Shown here one piece after another: positions 1 to 9,500 of a stretch of 43,709 bases of DNA. Below the pieces are notes generated by a model. The model worked only from the letters and a program-made list of their open reading frames with translations, was not told the origin of the DNA and ran no database searches. The position numbers were made by a program, and so were the translations under genes. The DNA comes from Cyanobacterium sp. T60_A2020_053 (GTDB lineage Bacteria > Cyanobacteriota > Cyanobacteriia > Cyanobacteriales > Cyanobacteriaceae), in the NCBI GenBank assembly GCA_015272165.1, contig JACYMF010000056.1, positions 1-43,709 of the forward strand, in the 5' to 3' direction. Each line of letters opens with the position of its first letter. Within the stretch, counting starts at the first letter, position 1.

Positions 1-54
1 CTCTGCTTCCCTTTCTCCCTCTGCTTCCCTTTCTCCCTCTGCTTCCCTTTCTCC
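1..54. repeat. 18-bp CT-rich tandem repeat, 3 copies
   Basis: Three consecutive copies of an 18-bp unit (CTCTGCTTCCCTTTCTCC) run from the window edge, so the array may extend further left. A close relative of this unit is repeated seven times at 3463-3588, and a degenerate stretch occurs near 28193-28230. All three lie between genes. Confidence 0.9.
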
Positions 55-78
55 CCTGTCACCAATACTAAAAAAACC

Positions 79-996
79 ATGACAAATCTTTCCATCAGTG
101 CGGTAATTTGTACATACAACCGAGAAGAATATTTGCGAGGGGCGCTGGATAGTTTACTCCATCAAGATTTGGCTAATTATGAAATTATTGTGGTGGATAA
201 TGCTTCAACTGATGGCACTGCCGATATAGTGAAATCTTATTCAGATAATCCCAAAGTAAAATATGTTTATGAGCCAAAATTAGGGTTATCCGTGGCACGA
301 AATACGGGGGTAATTAATGCTACTGGTGAGATAGTGGCTTATCTCGATGATGATGCCATAGCGCCCTCCCACTGGTTACCAACATTATTAGAGGTATTTG
401 AAAATGATTCTGATGTAGTTATTGCTGGAGGTAAAGTTAAATTAATACTACCTGAACCTTATACTGAACTACCAGCATGGATTTCAGAGCAAATGGCAGG
501 GGCGCTGGGTCTTTATGACTTAGGTGATGAAATGATAGCCATTCATGATGCCAGTTTCACACCTAGGGGCTTAAACTACGGTTTTCGTCGTAGTTTTTGG
601 CAAGAAGTGGGCGGTTTTGATGTGAAATTTGACCGAGTTGGAAATAACTTATTATCCAATGGTGACTTAGTCTTTACCGAATTAGCCTTAAAGATGGAAA
701 GAAAAGTTATGTATATCCCCACCGCTGAGGTAGGGCATAATGTACAACCAGAAAGATTAACGAAAGAATGGTTCAAAAGTCGTAGTTGGTGGCAAGGTAT
801 CAGCGAATATTATCGCCAACAAGGTAAGAATGTAACTAAAAACAAGCAATTTTTAGGCTCTTTAGAAAGAATTATACGAGGTTCATATAAAAGTATAAAA
901 TATATTAATAATCCTAGCACCAGATTTGAAAACATCTTGTATGTTTATGGTCAATTTGGTTATCTTAGTAAACTGTTAAAGATAGGCAAAAGATAA
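79..996 (+). CDS. Glycosyltransferase family 2
   Basis: The 305-aa protein has a GT-A fold start: SISAVICTYNR at residues 5-15, then IIVVDNASTDGT near residues 36-47 (nucleotide binding), and an acidic metal-binding triad YLDDDAI near residue 92. A GLSVARNTG stretch sits between them, as in other GT2 enzymes. It should transfer a sugar from a nucleotide donor to a surface polysaccharide or glycolipid acceptor. No membrane segment is visible, so it is probably cytoplasmic or peripheral. It starts with ATG shortly after the 18-bp repeat array and has no co-directional partner here, so its acceptor cannot be guessed. The family is clear; the substrate is not. Confidence 0.85.
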   Translation: MTNLSISAVICTYNREEYLRGALDSLLHQDLANYEIIVVDNASTDGTADIVKSYSDNPKVKYVYEPKLGLSVARNTGVINATGEIVAYLDDDAIAPSHWLPTLLEVFENDSDVVIAGGKVKLILPEPYTELPAWISEQMAGALGLYDLGDEMIAIHDASFTPRGLNYGFRRSFWQEVGGFDVKFDRVGNNLLSNGDLVFTELALKMERKVMYIPTAEVGHNVQPERLTKEWFKSRSWWQGISEYYRQQGKNVTKNKQFLGSLERIIRGSYKSIKYINNPSTRFENILYVYGQFGYLSKLLKIGKR

Positions 997-1118
997 GAGT
1001 GAAAAGACAACAGTTAAATTTTTAACTTGTAAGGCAAAGGTTTTAAACCCCTTGTTAACAAAAATGCAAGTTGTTCAATGCGCCTTAACTTTGAACTGTA
1101 GTTTAGACTAAATGTAAA

Positions 1119-1360
1119 GAGGGCGTTGCTGATTTTGAGTATGATTCATATTTATTGGAAATCACTAAACTATTAAATAGTAAGTATTCCAGATTGTTGA
1201 GTTTTTATTTTCATACCTTGATTCAGCAATGCCTGATTTTTTTTTCTTTTTTTAATTCCATTTTTATGAAACTCTCGGAGCCTAACTCTGGACATTTGAT
1301 GTTGTTTTCTATTCCACTTCCTACTCAATGCAAATCATATCTTAATTCAGCAAAGCCCTA
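1119..1360. mobile_element. MITE-like remnant with IS-type ends
   Basis: Most of the 368 bp between two genes is a noncoding element. The left end (1120-1148, beginning AGGGCGTTGCTGA) and the right end (read in reverse from 1359, beginning AGGGCTTTGCTGA) are imperfect inverted repeats, matching at about 21 of 29 positions. A third end-like sequence lies inside at about 1208-1234, also in reverse orientation. No transposase reading frame is present. It is probably a nonautonomous or decayed derivative of an insertion sequence; the family is not assigned. Confidence 0.6.
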
Positions 1361-1364
1361 AAAA

Positions 1365-2087
1365 TTAGCTTAAATGTTGTTCTCCCTCTGTAACAGTTTT
1401 AATGGGAATCAAGTCAAGGGGAGACTTAATTTTTTTAGGAGTAGTGGCATTAGGATTTGGATTATCAGGGTTAACAATACCTCCCGAAATTAAAACTCGA
1501 AAAGCATCCTCAATGGATAAATCTACATTAGTAACACCATCTTCAGGTACAATTACATACCAACCAGAGGTAGGATTAGGAGTAGTTGGCACAAAAACAC
1601 TTAACATCGGTTGTTCAAAACTACCTTGAATTACCGTACTAACTTTACCCGTCACAAATCCCATCGTCCATAAACCCTCTCTAGGATACTCGATAACTAC
1701 TACCCGACGAAATTTAGTTTGAGAGTCTTGGAAAAGAGTTTCTAAAATTTGCTTGAGAGTCTTATAAACCGCACCAGCAAGAGGAATTGCCTGTAATATT
1801 CTTTCGCCAACATCCAACAACCAGCGCCCGACAATATTGCGCGCCATCAAACCGATAAGGAGAATAAATGCTAAAGGCACAGTTAAACCCACCACAAAAT
1901 TAAGAAAATTAGTGAGAAGGGGATTGAGTCCGTCAAAAGGGTTAATTTGTTTAGGTATTTTAGTTAAAAATTTAATTGCCCAGTTAGCGATAACATAGCT
2001 TAACCAAATGGTTGTCGCTAAAGGAATCACTACTAATAACCCAGCAATTAAATCATTTTTTAAATTTTGTTTTAGGCGTTCTAACAC
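1365..2087 (-). CDS. DUF502 family membrane protein
   Basis: The 240-aa protein has two hydrophobic segments near residues 15-37 and 62-83, then a conserved cytoplasmic part with VGERILQAIPLAGAVY, the FRRVVVIEYPREG stretch and VFVPTTPNPTSGW. These are hallmarks of DUF502, a bacterial family that also includes the plant COV/LCV proteins. Its biochemical function is unknown. The start is GTG and opens the typical MLERLKQNLKNDLIAGLL beginning of cyanobacterial members, so I accept it. The C-terminal 30 residues are low-complexity. It lies 82 bp downstream of the M20 gene on the same strand and could be cotranscribed, though no functional link is evident. Confidence 0.85.
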   Translation of the reverse strand: MLERLKQNLKNDLIAGLLVVIPLATTIWLSYVIANWAIKFLTKIPKQINPFDGLNPLLTNFLNFVVGLTVPLAFILLIGLMARNIVGRWLLDVGERILQAIPLAGAVYKTLKQILETLFQDSQTKFRRVVVIEYPREGLWTMGFVTGKVSTVIQGSFEQPMLSVFVPTTPNPTSGWYVIVPEDGVTNVDLSIEDAFRVLISGGIVNPDNPNPNATTPKKIKSPLDLIPIKTVTEGEQHLS

Positions 2088-2169
2088 AAACTGCTTACTC
2101 TATCTTTATTAGTATTAATTACTGTTATTTTACCTCTTCCCTACCAAAAAAATAATTATTCAGCAAACC

Positions 2170-3360
2170 TTAATTGAATTTTTCCACACAGCGCGCGAAA
2201 ATTTCTGCACCCATACTAAGGGCAGTTTCATCAAAATCAAAACGGGGATGATGATGGGGAAAATCAAGACTTTTATCAGGATTTGCCGACCCTAAAAAGA
2301 AGTAACAACCGGGAATTTCCTGTAAGAAAAAAGACATATCTTCTCCCCCCATGGTTTGACATTCCGGCACAATTCCCAAGGGAGTTTCTACCACCTCCAG
2401 CGCCCCTCGCCGTACCAATTCTGCCATGTCAGGATCATTAATGACGGGGGGATATAACTGCCAATAATCGAGGTCATAATCAGCGCCGTGGCTATGGCAA
2501 ATGCCCTTAATAATCGCCTCAATTCTTTTGCCGATATAACCTTGATAAAGAGGATTAAAATAGCGCACCGTGCCACTCATTTTAGCGGTATCAGCAATGA
2601 CATTAAGCGCCCTTCCCCCTTCAAAAGTGCCGACAGTTACTACTGCCGAATCAGTGGGTTTAATGTTGCGACTGACGATGGTTTGTAAAGCATTGATAAT
2701 TTGAGCGCCCACCACAATGGAATCGATGGTTTGATCAGGCATAGCACCGTGGCCACCTTTACCCTTAATTTCACACTTAAAACATTCTACCGCCGCCATG
2801 AGCGCCCCTGCCCTTACGCCCACAGTGCCGAGGGGGAGGTTATTCCAGAGATGTAAACCAATAATGGCATCCACCTCTGGATTATGTAAAACCCCAGCTT
2901 CAATCATGGGTTTAGCGCCCCCTGGACCTTCTTCGGCTGGTTGGAAGATAATTTTTACCGTGCCACGCCAATCATGGGGGTGATGGTGTAAATAATGGGC
3001 AATACCTAAGGCAATGGCAGTATGTCCATCATGACCACAGGCGTGCATAATGCCCTCATGGTGGGAACGATAGGATACTTTATTTAACTCTAACACAGGC
3101 AGGGCATCCATATCAGCACGAATGGCTAAAACTTTGCCGGGGTGGGCGCTATGAATAGTAGCAACGATACCAGTTTGAGCAACCCCTGTTTGATGTTTAA
3201 TACCCCATTCATTGAGTTGAGAGGAAATAAATTGGGCAGTTAAATGTTCTCGAAAACCTAATTCTGGATATTGATGTAAACGGCGCCGCCATGATACTAA
3301 TTGAGGTTGTAAATCGGCAATAGCTGGTCTAAGGTGACGGGCGCTGAGGGTAACTGACAT
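2170..3360 (-). CDS. M20 family amidohydrolase (N-acyl-amino-acid hydrolase type)
   Basis: The 396-aa length is normal for M20D amidohydrolases. Metal-site motifs are visible in order: RADMDALPV near residues 81-89, HACGHDGH near 106-113, the AEEGPGGA acidic motif near 142, GLHLWNNLP near 168, KGGHGAMP of the dimerisation domain near 200, and GGEDMSFFL near 341. Enzymes of this kind hydrolyse N-acyl amino acids, including auxin conjugates, hippurate or N-acetyl-cysteine. The exact substrate cannot be read from sequence. No signal peptide is seen, so it is cytoplasmic. Three copies of the AGCGCCC heptamer lie in the middle of the gene. Confidence 0.9.
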   Translation of the reverse strand: MSVTLSARHLRPAIADLQPQLVSWRRRLHQYPELGFREHLTAQFISSQLNEWGIKHQTGVAQTGIVATIHSAHPGKVLAIRADMDALPVLELNKVSYRSHHEGIMHACGHDGHTAIALGIAHYLHHHPHDWRGTVKIIFQPAEEGPGGAKPMIEAGVLHNPEVDAIIGLHLWNNLPLGTVGVRAGALMAAVECFKCEIKGKGGHGAMPDQTIDSIVVGAQIINALQTIVSRNIKPTDSAVVTVGTFEGGRALNVIADTAKMSGTVRYFNPLYQGYIGKRIEAIIKGICHSHGADYDLDYWQLYPPVINDPDMAELVRRGALEVVETPLGIVPECQTMGGEDMSFFLQEIPGCYFFLGSANPDKSLDFPHHHPRFDFDETALSMGAEIFARCVEKFN

Positions 3361-3462
3361 GAGATTTTTAAATTTTCTTTCTATATTAACAAACTAAACA
3401 ATGGACCATTGATAATGGGAGGAATGTAGAATGCAGAAGTAATTGTTTTCTAAATTCTAACT

Positions 3463-3588
3463 TTTCTTCCCCTGCTACCCTTTCTTCCTCTGCTACCCTT
3501 TCTTCCTCTGCTACCCTTTCTTCCTCTGCTACCCTTTCTTCCCCTGCTACCCTTTCTTCCCCTGCTACCCTTTCTTCCTCTGCTACCC
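3463..3588. repeat. 18-bp tandem repeat, 7 copies
   Basis: Seven head-to-tail 18-bp units (TTTCTTCCYCTGCTACCC, where Y is the only variable base) end 1 bp before the stop codon of the giant gene. The units are nearly identical, so the array is recent or actively homogenised. It is related to the array at 1-54. Direct repeats without spacers are not a CRISPR. Confidence 0.95.
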
Positions 3589-3589
3589 T

Positions 3590-6500
3590 TTACCCCATCC
3601 CAGCAATCATCAGCGCAGCTTCCTTCCAGCGCCCTTGTTTACGCAAAATATTAGCAGCTTTTACCTTACTACCAGCCTGTAACCAAGCCTCAATAGCTAA
3701 ATCCCACTTTTCTTGTGCCTCACAGCAAATCGCTACTTGTGGCCAATCACCAAGACGGCGCCAACAATCTTCAGCCAAATCCCATTGTAGCGCCCGTTGA
3801 TAATTAAACCCAGCGCCCTTCAACCCCTCATCATTATTTAGTTTTAACCATACCTGCGCCCCTTGAGAATAATCCCCTAACTTTTCTAAACATACCGCAC
3901 CCCGTGACCAATTTTCTAGTTTTTGCCAACATTGCCAAGCCTGTTGCCAACATTCCCCCTTTTCATAAGCCAAACCTGCTTTTTGCCATTGCTCAATTTT
4001 ACGCCAATTATCTCCCGATTCCTGCCAATTACTCTCATTTTCTGCCATTTCTGCCACTTTATCCCATTGTTGCAATTGAATGTAGCATTTTTTGGCTTCT
4101 GTATAGTCTTTTATTTTTTCGCTAATTACCGCCGAATTTAGCCATTTATTAGCCTGTTGATATGCTTTAGATGCTTTTTGCCATTTTTCTTGTTTTTCAA
4201 GGTTATACGCTAATTTTAGATAATTTTTATCCTCAGACCAGATTTTTTCAGCATCAGCCCAAAAACTACCATTTTCAAAACATTCAGCCGACTTTGCCCT
4301 TTCTCCTGCTTTAAACCAATTTTCTGCCGAATTTAACCAAATTTGCTCATTTTCCCAGATTTTTGCCGCCTCTTGCCAATTTTTTTCCCCCTCATAACAT
4401 CTTGCAATGCCTGAACGTATGTTCAGATGTACCCAGACTTGTCTTGCTTTTTGCCAAAGTTGCGCCTTTTCGTAACATAGCGCCGCTTTTTCTCTTTCCT
4501 CAGCTTTCAGCCAAGCATCACCAGCGAGGGAATAATTAGCGAGATTTTCCGCGCAAATTGCCACTTGAGAGAAATTACCGAGAAATTGCCAACAATCTAA
4601 AGCATTTTGCCAAAGTTGCGCCTTTTCGTAACATAGCGCCGCCTTTTCCCTTTCCTCAACTTTCAGCCAAGCATCACCAGCGAGGGAGTAATTAGAGACA
4701 TTTTCCGCACAAATTGCCACTTGAGAGAAATTACCGAGAAATTGCCAACAGTCTAAAGCATTTTGCCAAAGTTGTGCCTTTTCATAACATAGCGCCGCCT
4801 TTTCTCTTTCCTCAACTTTCAGCCAAGCATCACCAGCGAGGGAGTAATTAGAGACATTTTCCGCACAAATTGCCACTTGAGAGAAATTACCGAGAAATTG
4901 CCAACAGTCTAAAGCATTTTGCCAAAGTTGTGCCTTTTCATAACATAGCGCTGCTTCCTTATGACAGTTTATTTTAAGCCAGAAGGGCGCTGATTTTTCC
5001 CACTCCTCCAAATCTTGCCAAATTTGTGCCGTTTCCTGCCATTTTTCCTGTTGCTGACACACCAAGACTAAACGAGGATAATTTTGTAACTCACGCCAAC
5101 AATTTTCCGCTTCCGATAACATTGACGCTTTTTCAAAACAAAGCGCTGCTGATTCTAACTGACTTATTTTAAGCCAAATATAACCAGCTTTATCCCAGCG
5201 CCCCAATTCCTGCCAAATCTCACCGGCTTTATCCCATTCTTCTAGCTTTTCCCAGAGAGTAGCAACCTTTTCATAATTTTTCAGTTGTTGCCATATATTT
5301 ATAGCTTTTTCCCATTGTTGTGATTTTTCATAAGCAAAAACAGATTTAAGTAAAGGATTAACTTGTTGCCAACTTTCACCAGCTTCTAACCATTTCCCTT
5401 CCCTTTCATAGCAAATAGCCACGGAAGCAAATTGTTTGATTTCTAGCCAACCTTCCCTCGCTTTTTCCCATTCCCTTGCCAATTCATAACAAAGGGAAGC
5501 ATGAGAAATTTTACCGAGATTTCGCCAAAGATTTCCAGCTTCTAACCATTTTGATTGCTTTTCGCAAAGTTTAGCGACTTGAGTATAATCTTCTAAATCT
5601 CGATAGATATTTTCTGCCAGTTGCCAATGTTTACCTTTCTGATACATTTCTCCTGCCTTGATTTTTTCTCCCAGTTGTAAATAAATTTCGGCTACTTTTT
5701 CCCATTGTTGTAATTTTTTATAAGTTTCAATAGCAAGGGAATAATTTTTTGACTGGTAAGCAATTTCGGCTACTTTCTCCAAATTATTTAACTCTAACCA
5801 TATATCTATAGCTTTCTCCCATTGTTGACAAGATTCAAAAGCCAAAGCAGATTTTTCTTTCTCCCCTATAGATAAGTAAAGAATAGCTAAATCAAAAAAG
5901 CGCCCTTCACCGTTATAAAATTCTATTAACTTTGACTTATTATCTAACCTCTCCCATAATTGGATTGCCTTCTCATAATCACCCGATTGAAAAGCAACAT
6001 CTCCAGCCTTTTCAAAATTATTTAACTCTAACCATATATCTATAGCTTTCTCCCATTGTTGACAAGATTCAAAAGCCAAAGCAGATTTTTCTTTCTCCCC
6101 TATAGATAAGTAAAGAATAGCTAAATCAAAAAAGCGCCCTTCACCGTTATAAAATTCTATTAACTTTGACTTATTATCTAACCTCTCCCATAATTGGATT
6201 GCCTTCTCATAATCACCCGATTGAAAAGCAACATCTCCAGCCTTTTCAAAATTATTTAACTCTAACCATATATCTATAGCTTTCTCCCATTGTTGACAAG
6301 ATTCAAAAGCCAAAGCAGATTTTTCTTTCTCCCCTATAGATAAGTAAAGAATAGCTAAATCAAAAAAGCGCCCTTCACCGTTATAAAATTCTATTAACTT
6401 TGACTTATTATCTAACCTCTCCCATAATTGGATTGCCTTCTCATAATCACCCGATTGAAAAGCAACATCTCCAGCCTTTTCAAAATTATTTAACTCTAAC

Positions 6501-9500
6501 CATATATCTATAGCTTTCTCCCATTGTTGACAAGATTCAAAAGCCAAAGCAGATTTTTCTTTCTCCCCTATAGATAAGTAAAGAATAGCTAAATCAAAAA
6601 AGCGCCCTTCACCGTTATAAAATTCTATTAACTTTGACTTATTATCTAACCTCTCCCATAATTGGATTGCCTTCTCATAATCACCCGATTGAAAAGCAAC
6701 ATCTCCAGCCTTTTCAAAATTATTTAACTCTAACCATATATCTATAGCTTTCTCCCATTGTTGACAAGATTCAAAAGCCAACGCAGATTTTTCCTTCTCT
6801 CCTATAGATAGATAAAGATTAGCAAGTTGAGAAAAATTTTCCCGTTGAGAATAAAAACGAATCAACTGCGACTTATCATTTAATAATAGCCAACACTTTT
6901 CAGCCTTATGCCACTGCTGACATCTTTCATAAGCCAAAGCCGACTTTTCATATTGCTTAACTTGTTGCCAAGCAAAACCACATCTTAACCACTCCTGTAA
7001 CTTATGCCAAATTAAAGCAGATTCTTGCCACTTATTTTGACACTCACAACATAAAGCAACTTGAGAGAAATTCCGTAACTGTCGCCAACACTTTTCAGCC
7101 TTGCGCCAATTTTGTTGCCTTTGATAACAAAGCGCCGCCTTTTTAATTTCCCCTGCTTGTAAAAAACAATCCCCTGCTTGCTGCCATCGCTGTAACTGTT
7201 GCCATAACGGCGCTGCCTCTTGCCATTTCTCTTGTTTTTCACAAACATCAGCAACCTTTGCCGTTTGATGTAATTGTCGCCAATAAATTTCTGCCTTTTG
7301 CCACTGTTGCGCCTTTTGATAACACAAGGCAACTTTTTCTAACTCTCGAATTTGTAACCAATTTTCCGCAGCGCTTTCCCATTTACCAATACCTTCCCAA
7401 ACTTCTGCTGACTTTTGCCATTGTTTTAACCTTTGCCACATTAAAGCAAGGGGTTGTAATCTTTCTTCTTGTCGATAAACTTCCTCAGCGAGAAGATAGT
7501 ATTTTTGCGCGAGGGAATTTTGTTGACTATTTCTATATATATCCCCAATAGTTTCCCATTGTTGATTTTTTTCCAGACAACGAATATAACCTTCTCTATC
7601 TTCTGCTTTTTGATAACAAATTCCAGCGAGAGAGTAATAACCTTTTTTTTCTAAATAGTTACCTCTTTGTTGCCATTGCGGAGGAGTTAAATGTTGCCAT
7701 TTTTTCTGCCATAGATTGGTTTCTACTTCCTGCCATGCCAAGATAGCTTTTTCCCATTGTTGTTGTTGATGCCATAAATCGCCACTTTCTTCCCAGTTAC
7801 CGCTTAATTCAGCAAGATAACTATTAATGTATGGAGTTGATTTTTTCTCGCCAATAGTTTGATACATTTCCAGCGCCATTTGCCATGCGCCTTGTTGTTG
7901 ATACTTTTTGGCGAGGTTAATAATTTCTTCTCGGTTGTGTTGATTAAGGAGGGGGTTAAGAGTTTTGATGCCTGTTTTTTTGATGTAATTGTCTAGGGAT
8001 GGGTAATGTTGATAGATGTCGAAATTGTTTTCATAGAAAAATAGTTTCCCTGTAATACTATTCAAGCTAGGAATTAAATATTGATTGATAAGGTGATGAC
8101 GAAATTCTTTATCTATTGTCTGTAGGTTGCTAAAGAAATTCCAGATGATAACATTCTCGAATTGATAGTTATGATTTTCGTCTAGGGTAATGATTCGACT
8201 GGATTTGGTTTGAGTTGTGGTGAGTTTTATTTTTTCTTCTTTGTCAGTGACAATAATAATAGTATCCCAACCCAAATTTTCTAGTTGAGTGATAATTTTA
8301 TCTTCTTCTCCTATCAACCAGTAACATTTTTCGATGGTGTTAATAATGGCTTCGGGATTCTGTTGATTTTCGGTAATGTTTTTTAGTTGATTTTGTAAGT
8401 TAATAATTTCAGCATCATTGACTAAGTTAACTGTTAATTGATAATGGTGGAGGGCGCTGGGATATTTTTCGCTATTATCATCTTTATTATTACCATTCCC
8501 CTGTTTATCTTTGTGATGTTGATAAATTAATAAATCATCTGCTTCTATTTCTTTCTTTAATCCAGTGTCTTGATTATGTAATAATTCTTGTGGTTGTTTA
8601 TCCAAATCTATTGCCTGTTGCCTGTTGCCTATTGCCTCACTTTGTAATACATCCCCAAAATTATTTTTTATATCAGTTGTCAAAGAATTATCTAACCCTT
8701 CCTCTTGATTAATTGATAAACTCTTATGCTTAGTAACCAATAACTTCCCTTGCCGATATAAATTAACTGGGGAAAATTGCTGAATTAAACTGTCAAAAAA
8801 GAATCCTTTGCGTCCTTTGCGCCTTTGCGAGATATAATCAAAATCTAATTCTCTGTAACTATAACCAATAGCAGGTAAACCATCATTACCTAATTTAACT
8901 AAAGAAAAAAGTAAAAGCGCCCCTCGCCGAGACAAATTATCTAAATCATCCACCAAAAGATAATCATAATAACCAGCGAAATTTTTTGGTAACTGAGACA
9001 AAAAGTCGGTAGTAATATCATTTACATCCCAATAACTATTACTAGCTAACCACTGCTGATATTTTTGTGCCAAAATATATATCTGCTGATTATCCACTGA
9101 AAATCGCTGATTAACCTCCCTCTCGTAATCAGGGAAACTAATTAAACCCTCATCAGTAAAAGAATAATTAATACATCCCTTGAGAGTGAAAAAGATTTCC
9201 TGCCAAAGATAGCGCGCTTCCACTGCTGTCAAATCATAACTAGATAAAAATTCCTCTCGAAAACGCCGATAATCCACAAAATGCCGTTGACGATAATCAC
9301 TATCCCTAAAAATACCCAATTCCTGCGCCGTGTTTCTAAGGAAATTAATATAACCAGCAATGTCAAGATAATCTCTCGTTGAAGCGGTGATTTTTTGCGC
9401 CAAATTACTCAGACGATAATGACTAATTTTATCTGTCGTCACCAAAGCAATTTTACTGTCTGCATTTTCCACAGCAGTCAAAAAACTCTTATATAGTAGT

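Noticed and set aside
1155-1361. Open frame of 68 codons
   Set aside because: It lies wholly within the MITE-like remnant and has no protein-like features.
3463-3588. Possible CRISPR array
   Set aside because: The units are contiguous with no spacers, and no cas gene is nearby.
7012-7654. Several overlapping frames on both strands
   Set aside because: They are shadows of the repeat-rich giant gene, whose frame is continuous through the region.
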